Shown here: positions 42,210-50,576 of the stretch, in pieces
How positions within the stretch are numbered: position 1 is the stretch's first letter
Layout of the letters: each line of letters starts with the position of its first letter
Assembly: GCA_030533325.1 (NCBI GenBank)
Contig: JAUNJJ010000005.1
Location: 1-64,000, forward strand
Reading direction: 5' to 3'
DNA from: Oscillospiraceae bacterium
GTDB taxonomy: Bacteria > Bacillota > Clostridia > Oscillospirales > Ruminococcaceae
Length of the DNA stretch: 64,000 nt
The notes under the pieces: model-generated
Told to the model about the DNA's origin: nothing
Seen by the model: the letters and a program-made list of their open reading frames with translations, nothing else
Databases searched by the model: none
Program-made: the position numbers and the translations under genes

Positions 42210-43547
42210 ATGAAAGCAAGTCTGCCTTATAAGTACATTATTTCCGTGAAAAACGGAAAGCACTATGTTGTATTTGACTTCAAGGATAAAGCAGGAAAGC
42301 GTAAGCGCAAGTGGGTGTCCACGAGGCTGCCTGAGAAATGCACCAAGAAGGCTTTGAACGAAGCAGTTGAACAGATCGTAGCTGAGTTTGCGGAGAGCTG
42401 GAATAACAACTCGGTCATTCTCAATGTCAGCCGTAAGGGTGGCAATACTGCTGAGGGTGATGAGAAGATCATTGTCAATCAGGAGCTTAATACCTTCTTT
42501 ACCGATTGGCTCACAGCGATCAAAGCAAACTCTGCCCGAACCACATTCCAGTGTTACAAGAGAAATGCAGAGCGTTTCATGCAGTATATGGCTATCCATT
42601 ATCCCGATGTTACACTCACCGATCTGAACTATACTTATGTCCAGTCCTATCTCAATCATAAAATGGACGAGGGTGTCAAGGGCAGCACTGTCAAGCAGTA
42701 TTATCTTGCACTGCATTCAGCGTTTGCCTATGCTGTGAAGATGGAAATGCTGACACAGCACCCTATGGATAAGATGATCGTTCCGAGAGCAGACAGACAT
42801 GAAGCCGTATTCTATAACGAGGACGAGCTGAATGAGCTGTTCGAGGTATTCAAGGGACATAAGCTGGAGCTTATCGTGCATATCGCAGCCTACTACGGTC
42901 TGAGAAGATGCGAGATTCTCGGTTTGAAGTGGGATTCTATCGACTTCAAGAAGAAAACGCTCTCTATCGAACGTAAGGTTGTAAGCGACTATGACGAGAA
43001 CGGTCAGCCGAAGCTCGTTGTGGAGACCAGACTGAAAACCAATTCCACAAGGCGTACACTTCCGCTGATTCCGCATATTGAGGAAATGCTCCTTGAAAAG
43101 CAGGAGATGGATAAACGCTATAAGAAGCTCGGCGGCAAGAATTACGATACTGAGTTTGAGGGCTTTATCTGCTGTGATCCCTTCGGAAAGCTCATCAGTC
43201 CGAACACGGTCACTCATGACTTTCATGATGTGATCAAGAAAAAAGGACTGAAAATGCTCCGTTTCCATGACCTCCGCCATTCATGTGCAAGTTTATTGCT
43301 TGCGAATGATATTCCGATGAAGGCTATTCAGGAGTGGCTCGGTCATGCGACTTTCAATATCACGGCAAATCTTTACAGCCATTTGGAGTATAATGCTAAG
43401 GTCACTTCGGCAGAAACCATTGCAAGGGTTCTCGGCGGAAAGAAGGAAACACCTGCATATACCGATGAACCTGAAATCAAGAAGTCAGACAGCAGCAAAA
43501 TGAAGAATGATACGATTACGGACACGTCACAGGCCGCAGCCGTATAA
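42210..43547 (+). CDS. int: Tyrosine-type site-specific integrase
   Basis: A 445-aa recombinase that should integrate and excise the element. N-terminal arm-binding part (YIISVKNGKHYVVFDFKDKAGKRKRKWV), SAM-like core-binding domain (ELNTFFTDWLTAIKANSARTTFQCYKRNAERFMQYM) and catalytic domain with the R-H-R-H-Y set: YYGLRRCEILGLKWDSID, LRFHDLRHSCASLLLAND, WLGHATFNITANLYSHL (Tyr). ATG at 42210 has AAAGGAGG 9 nt upstream. The frame is intact. Three GGTAGAA direct repeats downstream may be its arm sites. Confidence 0.93.
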   Translation: MKASLPYKYIISVKNGKHYVVFDFKDKAGKRKRKWVSTRLPEKCTKKALNEAVEQIVAEFAESWNNNSVILNVSRKGGNTAEGDEKIIVNQELNTFFTDWLTAIKANSARTTFQCYKRNAERFMQYMAIHYPDVTLTDLNYTYVQSYLNHKMDEGVKGSTVKQYYLALHSAFAYAVKMEMLTQHPMDKMIVPRADRHEAVFYNEDELNELFEVFKGHKLELIVHIAAYYGLRRCEILGLKWDSIDFKKKTLSIERKVVSDYDENGQPKLVVETRLKTNSTRRTLPLIPHIEEMLLEKQEMDKRYKKLGGKNYDTEFEGFICCDPFGKLISPNTVTHDFHDVIKKKGLKMLRFHDLRHSCASLLLANDIPMKAIQEWLGHATFNITANLYSHLEYNAKVTSAETIARVLGGKKETPAYTDEPEIKKSDSSKMKNDTITDTSQAAAV

Positions 43548-43608
43548 TTATACAATATACTGTGACGAAAATGAGGACGAAATAGAAAAAAACAAAATAG
43601 TGCGATTC

Positions 43609-43641
43609 GGGTAGAAAAATCGGTAGAAATTTTGGGTAGAA
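43609..43641 (+). repeat. Three GGTAGAA direct repeats downstream of int
   Basis: GGTAGAA occurs at 43610, 43622 and 43635 (starts 12 and 13 nt apart, near the helical repeat). A longer match, GGTAGAAAAATC, also lies inside xis at 42010. Clusters like this next to an integrase gene are usually arm-type binding sites, which puts an element end nearby. Confidence 0.5.
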
Positions 43642-43789
43642 GTCAATTATATGATTTTCCGAAAGTTTCAGAAAAGCCGTAATAACGAAAGAAAAAGCAC
43701 ATAAAGCGAAAAAGTTCACATTATGTGCTGGACTTTGCTCCGATTTTATGCTATAATATGACATAAATCCTATTAAAATAAGTTGGTGA

Positions 43790-44221
43790 GATATTGTAAA
43801 ACTTATTAACCACTACAATAATACATATCCTTGTTATAAAATGACATTTCCGAATTCTAAAGTATTAAATTCTATTAAGAGTCTAAGAAATGCCTGTGCA
43901 CACAACAACTGTCTCCTTAATAATCTTAATATCGGTTCGACAGCACCGAATCAGGAGATAACAACATATATTTCAAAAATCAAAACAATTGGTAAAGAGG
44001 AAAGAAATAAAAAACTTTCCTGCAGACCACTATTTGAAATTGTTTGTCTCTTAAAAGTGTATAAGGAATTTGTATCCCCAAAAATAAGAAAACACAGTAT
44101 GAATAATTTAAAAAGATTTATTCATAAACGTATGTTCATGCACATAAAATATTATGAAAACAACCATGTGGTAAAAACTTCTTTTGAATTTTTAAAAAAA
44201 GTTATTGACAATTTAGTTTAA
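43790..44221 (+). pseudogene. C-terminal fragment of an Abi_2 (AbiD/AbiF) family protein
   Basis: The frame is open from 43790 but lacks the N-terminal half of the family. SIKSLRNACAHNNCLLNNL is the conserved Rx4-6H motif of abortive-infection Abi_2 proteins, and the remainder (KKLSCRPLFEIVCLLKVYKEFVS) fits its C-terminus. The cut lies about 250 bp past int, so element insertion or a deletion may have removed the front part. The most upstream ATG (43841) has no ribosome site. Probably not functional. Confidence 0.7.
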
Positions 44222-44263
44222 ATGACATATAATAATACTGATACTAAAAAGCGAAAGCTTTTG

Positions 44264-44291
44264 TAAGGGTGGCGTTGCGACGTTGCCCTTA
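44264..44291 (+). terminator. Terminator after the Abi_2 fragment
   Basis: TAAGGG/CCCTTA closes a stem that continues with wobble pairs to CG/CG, followed by TTTCCTTTTT. Confidence 0.65.
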
Positions 44292-44427
44292 TTTCCTTTT
44301 TATACAGTTTTTTCGAATTTTATTTCAATATAAATGCCAACAAAAATCTCCTGTTTATCAGTATAAATAAAACTTTCTTACTTGAATTCAGCCTGAAAAA
44401 TTTAGAAGTCATTGACACAGAAGAATA

Positions 44428-44465
44428 AAAAAATCCGAGACACCATTAATTGTCTCGGATTTTTA
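44428..44465. terminator. Terminator hairpin before the toxin-antitoxin operon
   Basis: AAAAAATCCGAGACA and TGTCTCGGATTTTT form a long stem over an 8-nt loop, with A- and T-runs on both sides, so it can work in both directions. Confidence 0.75.
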
Positions 44466-44494
44466 TTTACATTATCGTCATTCAATGATATAAT
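44466..44494 (+). promoter_or_regulatory. Promoter of the toxin-antitoxin operon
   Basis: TTTACA, 17-bp spacer, TATAAT, 46 nt before the antitoxin start. Confidence 0.65.
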
Positions 44495-44540
44495 ATACAT
44501 AGGACTATTACTTAAAATCAATTTACAAGGAGGATGCTTT

Positions 44541-44744
44541 ATGAGTACAAAAGATTACGCAACAAGTGTACTTGATACTTTAAATGAAAATCAGCTTATG
44601 GATTTTCTGAGACTTTTTGCAAATGACAATATACTCGCAAAAGCGGAAAGTGATTATATTGCTAAAAATCCTAACCGTAAGCACTATAATGATTTTTCTG
44701 AAATCTTAGCTGAAATTGATGACGAGGACTACGATGATGAATAA
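44541..44744 (+). CDS. Putative antitoxin partner of YafQ-like toxin
   Basis: A 67-aa acidic protein (MSTKDYATSVLDTLNENQLMDFLRLF... ending EIDDEDYDDE). The helical middle suits a toxin-wrapping antitoxin; a DNA-binding fold is not obvious. AAGGAGGA lies 6 nt before the ATG. Its last codons overlap the toxin start, as in most type II toxin-antitoxin operons. The assignment rests mainly on this context. Confidence 0.7.
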   Translation: MSTKDYATSVLDTLNENQLMDFLRLFANDNILAKAESDYIAKNPNRKHYNDFSEILAEIDDEDYDDE

Positions 44745-45024
44745 TCACAAGTACCAATTAGACACAACTGTTATTTTTAAAAAAGATTTAAAAAGAGCAA
44801 AGAAGCGTGGCTTAAATATTGATTTACTTTACGAAGTAGTTAATAAACTTCAAAATGGTGAAAAGCTGCCGGAAAAGAATCGAGACCACGAACTAACCGG
44901 TAACTGGATAAACCATCGTGAATGTCATATACAGCCTGACTGGCTGCTAGTATACAGAGTTTTCGAGGATACTTTAATTTTATCTCTTGTAAGAACCGGC
45001 TCACACAGCGATCTTGATTTCTAA
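44734..45024 (+). CDS. YafQ-type (RelE superfamily) mRNA interferase toxin
   Basis: A 96-aa basic protein: DTTVIFKKDLKRAKKRGLNIDLLYEVVNKLQNGEKLPEKNRDHELTGNWINHRECHIQPDWLLVYRVFEDTLILSLVRTGSHSDLF-like end. HELTGNW, ECHIQPDWLLVYR and TGSHSDLDF match the catalytic motifs of YafQ, including the C-terminal histidine. It should cut mRNA at the ribosome when not neutralised. Two adjacent ATGs (44734, 44737) are possible; both overlap the antitoxin stop. Confidence 0.88.
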   Translation: MMNNHKYQLDTTVIFKKDLKRAKKRGLNIDLLYEVVNKLQNGEKLPEKNRDHELTGNWINHRECHIQPDWLLVYRVFEDTLILSLVRTGSHSDLDF

Positions 45025-45059
45025 AAAGATACAGTACAAGGAAGAGTATTTCACTCAAA

Positions 45060-45143
45060 ACGCCAACAAAAACTGCCAACTCATTTTCATGATTGGCTAT
45101 TTTCAACTTAAAATCCCACATCTTCGAATCCTGTCACCTCGAT
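45060..45143 (+). other. Attachment-site scar resembling a tRNA 3' end
   Basis: ACATCTTCGAATCCTGT followed by CACCTCGA (about 45117-45142) looks like the T-arm and acceptor 3' half of a tRNA (possibly Pro), with two T-stem mismatches and no 5' half. Just before it are GCCAACAAAAACTGCCAA repeats (45062); related GCCAACA motifs lie at 44338 and 45257. Such tRNA ends are left where integrases insert. Confidence 0.5.
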
Positions 45144-45151
45144 ATTCACAG

Positions 45152-45193
45152 AAGGCGTAGATACGTTTGAACCACGTATCTACGCCTTTTTTT
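45152..45193. terminator. Strong terminator next to the attachment scar
   Basis: AAGGCGTAGATACGT and its perfect complement form a 15-bp stem with a 7-nt loop, followed by a T-run. It is probably the old terminator of the tRNA gene. Confidence 0.8.
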
Positions 45194-45274
45194 TGTTGCA
45201 TCATTATTTCCAATCATGGCAGCAAAATTCCTTAAAAAACAACGTTTTCAGTAAAGTGCCAACAGAAATTCACC

Positions 45275-45454
45275 ATGTTTACCAAAGAAACCAAAGACTC
45301 AAAATACCATCTTGACCCTTATCGTTCTGTCAATTTCAAAACTAATGAAAACGGAAATATGATTTGTCCCGCAGGAAAAAGGTTCTTTTATCTGAAAAGT
45401 TCTCACGTTAAAGGGAATCAGTATGGCAGAACCCAGGAATATTATCAATGCGAG
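45275..45454 (+). pseudogene. IS1182-type transposase remnant
   Basis: About 60 codons survive: NENGNMICPAGKRFFYLKSSHVKGNQYGRTQEYYQCEN. This is the central zinc-binding insert typical of IS1182-family transposases. The frame runs on into the antisense of the MerR gene and has neither a proper start nor the catalytic parts. It is a decayed fragment. Confidence 0.7.
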
Positions 45455-45457
45455 AAT

Positions 45458-46198
45458 TTATTTACAGTAAACCCTGATAGCCTCACAAATAAACTGTGCT
45501 GTATTCTCGCCGTGACGGTCAATGTTAGTTCTGAAACGTTCATCAGCGGTATACATTTCGCCAAGTCCTGCAAGGATTTCATTTGTGCAGGTGTAGTAAT
45601 TAGCGGTGATAAAATCCTGCCACTTCTTAACAAGTCTCATGGCTTCATCACTGTCAGGAGCAGAGCCGCTCTTTTTACATGCTGCAAATTCGGCCATAAT
45701 ACTGTCCATAGCAGAGTTTACTTCATTCCACTTTTCTTTTGAGTAATCTTTTGTTTTTTCGGCACTTTCCCTGTATGCGTCAGTACCACCCCATTTTTCC
45801 TTTGCTTCTTTTGCGTACTGTTCACGCTGTGCCTCAAATTCACTGTTGTCAAATGCTTTCATAGTTATTTTTTCTCCTTTCATCGCACTGTCAAGAGCAC
45901 TGATGAGTCGTTCAAGACGCTCTTTTTTCAGCATCAGCAGGTGCCTCTGCTCTTTTAGTGCATTCTGTTTATCGTAATCGGGGGAGGATAAAATCATCTG
46001 AATATCCTTTAGCGGAAAATCAAGTTCACGATAGAACAAAATCTGCTGCATACGCATAAGTGAAGTTTCATCGTAAAAACGATAGCCGTTCTGTTCGTCA
46101 ACAAAAGAGGGCTTCAGCAGTTCTATTTCGTCGTAATAGTGCAGTGTGCGCACACTCACACCTGTAAGCTTTGCGAATTCCTTTATATGCATTTTCAT
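45458..46198 (-). CDS. MerR-family regulator with TipAS ligand-binding domain
   Basis: A 246-aa TipA-like activator. The N-terminal winged helix reads MHIKEFAKLTGVSVRTLHYYDEIELLKPSFVDEQNGYRFYDETSL. A dimer coiled coil spans about 80-110. The C-terminal TipAS domain has YAKEAKEKWGGTDAYRESAEKTKDYSKEKWNEV and ends with DERFRTNIDRHGENTAQFICEAIRVYC. TipA proteins bind thiopeptide-like drugs and activate efflux and their own gene. Its promoter has the 19-bp spacer expected for MerR control, so it likely regulates itself. Confidence 0.92.
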   Translation of the reverse strand: MKMHIKEFAKLTGVSVRTLHYYDEIELLKPSFVDEQNGYRFYDETSLMRMQQILFYRELDFPLKDIQMILSSPDYDKQNALKEQRHLLMLKKERLERLISALDSAMKGEKITMKAFDNSEFEAQREQYAKEAKEKWGGTDAYRESAEKTKDYSKEKWNEVNSAMDSIMAEFAACKKSGSAPDSDEAMRLVKKWQDFITANYYTCTNEILAGLGEMYTADERFRTNIDRHGENTAQFICEAIRVYCK

Positions 46199-46220
46199 TA
46201 GATCGCCTCCCTTGAATACC

Positions 46221-46251
46221 AGTATATACTATGACGTAACGTGAGTGTCAA
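46221..46251 (-). promoter_or_regulatory. MerR-type promoter with 19-bp spacer
   Basis: Minus strand TTGACA and TATACT are 19 bp apart, too long for unaided RNA polymerase but the usual spacing at MerR-controlled promoters. The spacer contains ACGTTACGT, a possible operator core. Confidence 0.75.
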
Positions 46252-46287
46252 GAGGTTTTTGAAAAAAATTTTTTATCAGATATAACC

Positions 46288-46315
46288 AATCGCCCGTCAA
46301 TGAAGGCGGGCGATT
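46288..46315 (-). terminator. Terminator of the esterase gene
   Basis: AATCGCCCG/CGGGCGATT forms a 9-bp stem over a 10-nt loop, 33 nt past the stop of the gene at 46348 (minus strand). Confidence 0.65.
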
Positions 46316-46347
46316 TATTGTATCATAAAATTTTTATGCTAACAGAA

Positions 46348-48066
46348 CTACTTTATCTTAACAAGGGAAACACCGGAGATTGTAACATTATAATAATCTG
46401 TTCCGCCCACATCAAATGTAAGCATGCATTTATCATCGGCTTTTTCCATAACGAATGTCTGATCATAGTGAAGCTTTTCGGCTCCGGCAGAGACAGTGTC
46501 CTCATGGTATTTTTCACCTGAGCCGTAATTCTGACATACTGAAACAGGAATCTCCACTTCCTTGCCGGCAAGTATATCAAACTGAAGTCTGTATGTTCCT
46601 TCTGTAAGCTGAATTCCTGAAATATATGCCTGAACATCAGATTTTTCCTTTCCGCCACCGACCATATTTACCCAGTAACTCTTGTCATAGCCAAGGTAAT
46701 CTGAGGCGTTTGCACCTGATTCTTTATTTATGTTTACACCGTATTCACCATCCGCTGCTGCATCAAGACCAACTTTGTCTGATTCTATGCCGAGAACACC
46801 GCATATTTTATCAGCCAGAACATACGCACTCATCTGCTGTGTGATTTCAGAAGGGTGCCAGTCTGAACCGTAGCCGTTGGCCGGATTCTGAACTGCTGAC
46901 AGATAGCACATTATTCTGTCGTCAGCTGAAGATTTAAATTCCTCAACGGCCTTTTCAATGGCAGGATAAACCTCCTCGCAGCCCATGGTTCCAACGGTAC
47001 ATATTATGTAAGCATCAGGGTTATTTTCCCTTACAAGCTTAAGAAAATCAATATATCCCTCTGTAAATTCCTCAGAACGGGTTTCAAGGTCATTTCTTAT
47101 ATACGTATCGTCATTTGTTCCCAGATTGATTACAACAACATCATTTCTGTGGCTGCTGAAATCCCACGGCTTTGCATAATCCTTAAGCTTTGCGATATTT
47201 GTGTAGCAGTCAGGAACAAGACTTTCCGTATTTTTGTCACCTGTGGTATATCCGGAAATAATTCCGTGTCCGCTATAGGAAACCGCACTGTAGTCGGCAT
47301 CAAGTTTCTTTGCTGTCAGATATGCATATGACTTCATAAAGTTTTCGGTAGATGTCATAAACGACTCTCCGCTTGATTTTCCTTCAACTCCATAGGCACA
47401 GGTTATTGAGTCACCGATAAATTCTATGCTGTATTTTTTAGCAGGAACAGGAACCAGCGGCTGTCTGGCTGATGAAACTGTGTTTATACTCTTTACACCT
47501 ATCGCTCCGTTATTAGCCTCTGAAAGATGAATTATTTTCACACGCACTTTTTTCTGTGAACTCTCTTTTAAAATTTCTATTTCTTTTTCCGGAGCACTCA
47601 TAAGTGCATCTTCTATAAGCTCATCATCAACAAATACAGCATATCTCGGACGATATCTTTCTTCCGCTTCAATCGCCGAATCGCCTGCAAGAGTTACCGT
47701 TGCTTCTGACGCCGTAAGGTCAAACTCAACAGCTGAACCACTGTGTACAAGCCATGTCACTTTTCCGTCATCATATGTTCTTCCGGTAAGTTTAACATTT
47801 TCCGAAACCGCTCTGAATGTACTTTCAGTTACTTCTCCTGAGTCTTCGTTAGCAGTAAGCTGATTTTTCAGTTCTATTACATCGAGAATATTCAGAATAC
47901 CGTCTCCGTTAATATCGTCTTCAGCAGAAACCTTATCCACACCATGAAAAACGGAGATAAGATGTTTAAGATTTTCAGGACTGTACAGTGCAAAAACAGA
48001 TGTACCAAGTAAGCTGCACGCAGCAACTGCTGAAATTACCGCTGATAAATGTTTTAACCTTTTCAT
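46348..48066 (-). CDS. Secreted CE2-like SGNH esterase with a half-dockerin
   Basis: A 572-aa secreted enzyme. Signal peptide 1-26; one dockerin-type EF repeat at about 50-70 (DINGDGILNILDVIELKNQL); a beta-sandwich (about 84-195) and SGNH hydrolase domain (about 211-428) in the order typical of CE2 esterases, with FIGDSIT (S220), NLGTND and SDWHPS (H404); and a C-terminal carbohydrate-binding-like domain (about 436-572). CE2 enzymes deacetylate xylan or mannan. Only one clear EF repeat is present, while dockerins normally have two, so cohesin binding may be weak or altered. Own terminator downstream. Confidence 0.85.
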   Translation of the reverse strand: MKRLKHLSAVISAVAACSLLGTSVFALYSPENLKHLISVFHGVDKVSAEDDINGDGILNILDVIELKNQLTANEDSGEVTESTFRAVSENVKLTGRTYDDGKVTWLVHSGSAVEFDLTASEATVTLAGDSAIEAEERYRPRYAVFVDDELIEDALMSAPEKEIEILKESSQKKVRVKIIHLSEANNGAIGVKSINTVSSARQPLVPVPAKKYSIEFIGDSITCAYGVEGKSSGESFMTSTENFMKSYAYLTAKKLDADYSAVSYSGHGIISGYTTGDKNTESLVPDCYTNIAKLKDYAKPWDFSSHRNDVVVINLGTNDDTYIRNDLETRSEEFTEGYIDFLKLVRENNPDAYIICTVGTMGCEEVYPAIEKAVEEFKSSADDRIMCYLSAVQNPANGYGSDWHPSEITQQMSAYVLADKICGVLGIESDKVGLDAAADGEYGVNINKESGANASDYLGYDKSYWVNMVGGGKEKSDVQAYISGIQLTEGTYRLQFDILAGKEVEIPVSVCQNYGSGEKYHEDTVSAGAEKLHYDQTFVMEKADDKCMLTFDVGGTDYYNVTISGVSLVKIK

Positions 48067-48235
48067 AATAAGAACCCTTTCTGTTAAGTATTTTTTTAAT
48101 AATGCAAAAACCTTTTTTCTGCCGTCTCTTAACCGGCACCTCTTAAATTTATAACTATATTATAAACTATTTAATACTTTTTTTCAATATCTATATTAAA
48201 TTTAATGTAAATTTAAGTGAAATTCATGCAAGAGA

Positions 48236-48270
48236 AAACCGCAGCGGAGTCATCACTTCCGCTGCGGTTT
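48236..48270. terminator. Hairpin between serpin and esterase genes
   Basis: AAACCGCAGCGGA and its complement form a perfect 13-bp stem over a 9-nt loop. It insulates the esterase promoter from serpin read-through. Confidence 0.65.
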
Positions 48271-48460
48271 CATCTCGGATTTCTTTTTTCATTTTTCTCT
48301 CTTTTTTCATCCGCTTTTTTTGTCTTTTTCCCTCTGTTCTGTTTCGTGTCTTCTGTCTATCTGTCTTCTTTTGTTCCACACAGGTTATTTATCTTTTTTT
48401 ATCCCTGCATATATAATACGAATTACATACAGGAAATGTTACAGAGAAAATAAAAAATTT

Positions 48461-48494
48461 TCAGCCTCCGAAAAAAATTTTTTTCAGAGGCTGA
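48461..48494 (-). terminator. Terminator of the serpin gene
   Basis: TCAGCCTC-GAAAAAAA pairs with TTTTTTTC-GAGGCTGA, 22 nt past the stop at 48517 on the minus strand, and is followed by a further T-run. Confidence 0.75.
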
Positions 48495-48516
48495 TGTGAA
48501 AAATTTAGAAATATAA

Positions 48517-50421
48517 TTACTTTGATAAAGGATTGCTTATTAAACCTGAAAATACCGGATTGCCGGCCTGGTCTGATACATAATAGAAGAACGGTCTGTT
48601 AAGCTCAAAGTACACCGGTTCTTCATCTGACGGAGGTGCTGCGCCGGCACAAAGTTCAATAATTGTATACGCGGCAGCCTCACAGCCTTCCTCGTCTATT
48701 GCTATCGTTGCTTCATGTATGATTTTTTCTATATATGCACTCTGGATACCGGATTTTTCAAAGTCCACAACTCCTGAAAAATCTGCAAAATCAGGATCAA
48801 AAGCAAGCTTTACTCCCATTTGCTTCACAACATCATTAAGTTTGTACTTTGACGAGATATCAAACTTCGGAACAGAAAATACTATCTTCCGCGTTTCATA
48901 ACTGATATCATCATTTATAATTTCAAGCATGGTATCCCTGTCTGATACTATATCACTTACATCAGTACCCTCATCAGGGAGAATAAAGTTCATTTTGTAT
49001 CCGTTATCCATAAGGACAGCGTACTTCATATAATTGTCAGCAAATCCTATTTTTTCTGTAGGATGTTCTGTACTCATATGAAGAAAATCACATGAAATTT
49101 CCGTTCCGTCACTGAGATAAAAATTATCCGGAGTGGCATCACTGAATTTTTCAGCCCACTTCTCCTTAAAGGTTACAGTGTTTAAAATCTCCATAACAGC
49201 ATCCTGGCTTATTTCTATTGACGGATTTATTTTACCCGATGTATTTTTAAATATCCAGTCTGAGATCTCCTTTTGTGTATTAACATTGAATTCTCTTGCA
49301 AATGAATATGCATAAAAATCATCTGCTATGGATTCAAGTTTATCCTGATAAAACTCATATTTTTTATTAAGCCATAATGAATTGGTAAGCTTCAGATATG
49401 AGGTGTAATCATCATGGTAAAGTGCTCCGAATAACTTATTGTTATCTTCTCTGAGTGTGCTCATATCGCCGGAGTGAAGTGCTGAAACCATCTCACCCTG
49501 AGTTTCACCTGCAGCACAGTCAGCAGCCATGGACAGAGCCATATAAATACTCAAAGGAGAAAATACATAGTTTTCTTCATTCGGATTACCAAGAAGATTA
49601 ACAGCCAGATCTGCAGTAAATTCCTTCAGTCCGTCAGAATCAACAAAACCTTCTGAAATATTATTCAGATCCGGCACTGCAAGAACATCATCATTTGATG
49701 CACCAAGAGCTGACATCGGCGGTTCAATAACATTCTGCTTCAGTTTGATAAAATCAACAATATTGATACAGGAGTCAGTATTGGCATCCGCTCTTCTCTT
49801 CATACCCTCATCAAAATTATCAGCACCATACATATATGCTGTCAGACTGAGGATATCTGACGCATTTACAGCATGGTCACCGTTTATATCAGTGATTCCG
49901 TCGAAACTGTATCCGTTATCAAAAGCATATTTTTCTGCATATGAACCGATACTTCCTCTTATAGAAACACCATCTCCCAGTTCCAGACTGCTGGCTTTCA
50001 CAACACTGTCCGGAAGTGTAAGACATTCCAGTGAACTGCATCCGGATATAGCCATATCCTCAATCTCCATAATGCCGTCGGAAACATAAATATTTTTCAG
50101 TTTTTTATTTTCAATACATCCTTCTCCGAGTACGAATAAACGATTGCCCTCATCTTCCGAAGGAACTGTAATCTCGTCAGCAGATGATGAACATGTAATT
50201 CTGTCAATGCTGATATAGTCATACCATTCTGAACCTATGTTTATCATGCGGTATGAATACGGTGAATATGAAATCTCAATTTCACTGCCTGTATCCTTCG
50301 ATTCCGTACCCGCAGCTGAAACTGAAATCAGATTACCTGCGCTTTCCGGAAAAGCTCCGTATCCGCACGAAAAAACAAGAGCCATTGCAGCCGCAAATGC
50401 TGTGATCTTTTTTATTTTCAT
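48517..50421 (-). CDS. Secreted serpin with internal dockerin (cellulosomal protease inhibitor)
   Basis: A 634-aa secreted protein. Signal peptide about 1-37; a BspA-like leucine-rich part (about 90-165); a dockerin with two EF repeats (DINGDHAVNASDILSLTAYMYG and DANTDSCINIVDFIKLKQ, about 178-230); then a full serpin domain (about 265-634: NYVFSPLSIYMALSMAADCAAGETQGEM, LTNSLWLNKKYEF, NTVTFKEKWAEKF, VPKFDISSKYKLNDVVKQMG). The hinge EEGCEAAAYT (577-586) is small-residue rich, so it should inhibit. Counting from G579 as P15 puts P1-P1' at G593-A594. It should guard the cellulosome from proteases. The dockerin is internal, not terminal. Confidence 0.93.
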   Translation of the reverse strand: MKIKKITAFAAAMALVFSCGYGAFPESAGNLISVSAAGTESKDTGSEIEISYSPYSYRMINIGSEWYDYISIDRITCSSSADEITVPSEDEGNRLFVLGEGCIENKKLKNIYVSDGIMEIEDMAISGCSSLECLTLPDSVVKASSLELGDGVSIRGSIGSYAEKYAFDNGYSFDGITDINGDHAVNASDILSLTAYMYGADNFDEGMKRRADANTDSCINIVDFIKLKQNVIEPPMSALGASNDDVLAVPDLNNISEGFVDSDGLKEFTADLAVNLLGNPNEENYVFSPLSIYMALSMAADCAAGETQGEMVSALHSGDMSTLREDNNKLFGALYHDDYTSYLKLTNSLWLNKKYEFYQDKLESIADDFYAYSFAREFNVNTQKEISDWIFKNTSGKINPSIEISQDAVMEILNTVTFKEKWAEKFSDATPDNFYLSDGTEISCDFLHMSTEHPTEKIGFADNYMKYAVLMDNGYKMNFILPDEGTDVSDIVSDRDTMLEIINDDISYETRKIVFSVPKFDISSKYKLNDVVKQMGVKLAFDPDFADFSGVVDFEKSGIQSAYIEKIIHEATIAIDEEGCEAAAYTIIELCAGAAPPSDEEPVYFELNRPFFYYVSDQAGNPVFSGLISNPLSK

Positions 50422-50576
50422 ATTACCACTTTCCCTTCTCTGAAATGTTTCTTTATCTGATTTGATTTGAATTATATATGTTTTTCTATGTCTGTACTAA
50501 TAATACTCCTCATCACTTCAATGTGCTACAAAAAAAATAAAAACTCCGGAAATTCAGAGTTTTTATTTTTTACCGC

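Larger units (their letters stand above)
48067..48516. other. 450-bp spacer between two secreted-protein genes
   Basis: It holds two hairpins (48236-48270 and 48461-48494) and a T-rich tract (about 48280-48400). A 78-codon plus-strand frame there consists of Phe/Ser/Leu from the T-run and is not accepted as a gene. Confidence 0.6.

Noticed and set aside
45112..45143. An intact tRNA gene
   Set aside because: Only the 3' third can be matched; no anticodon arm, D arm or 5' acceptor strand is present upstream.
48217..48453. A 78-codon plus-strand frame rich in Phe and Ser
   Set aside because: It is created by a T-rich tract between two genes and a terminator hairpin; it lacks a ribosome site.
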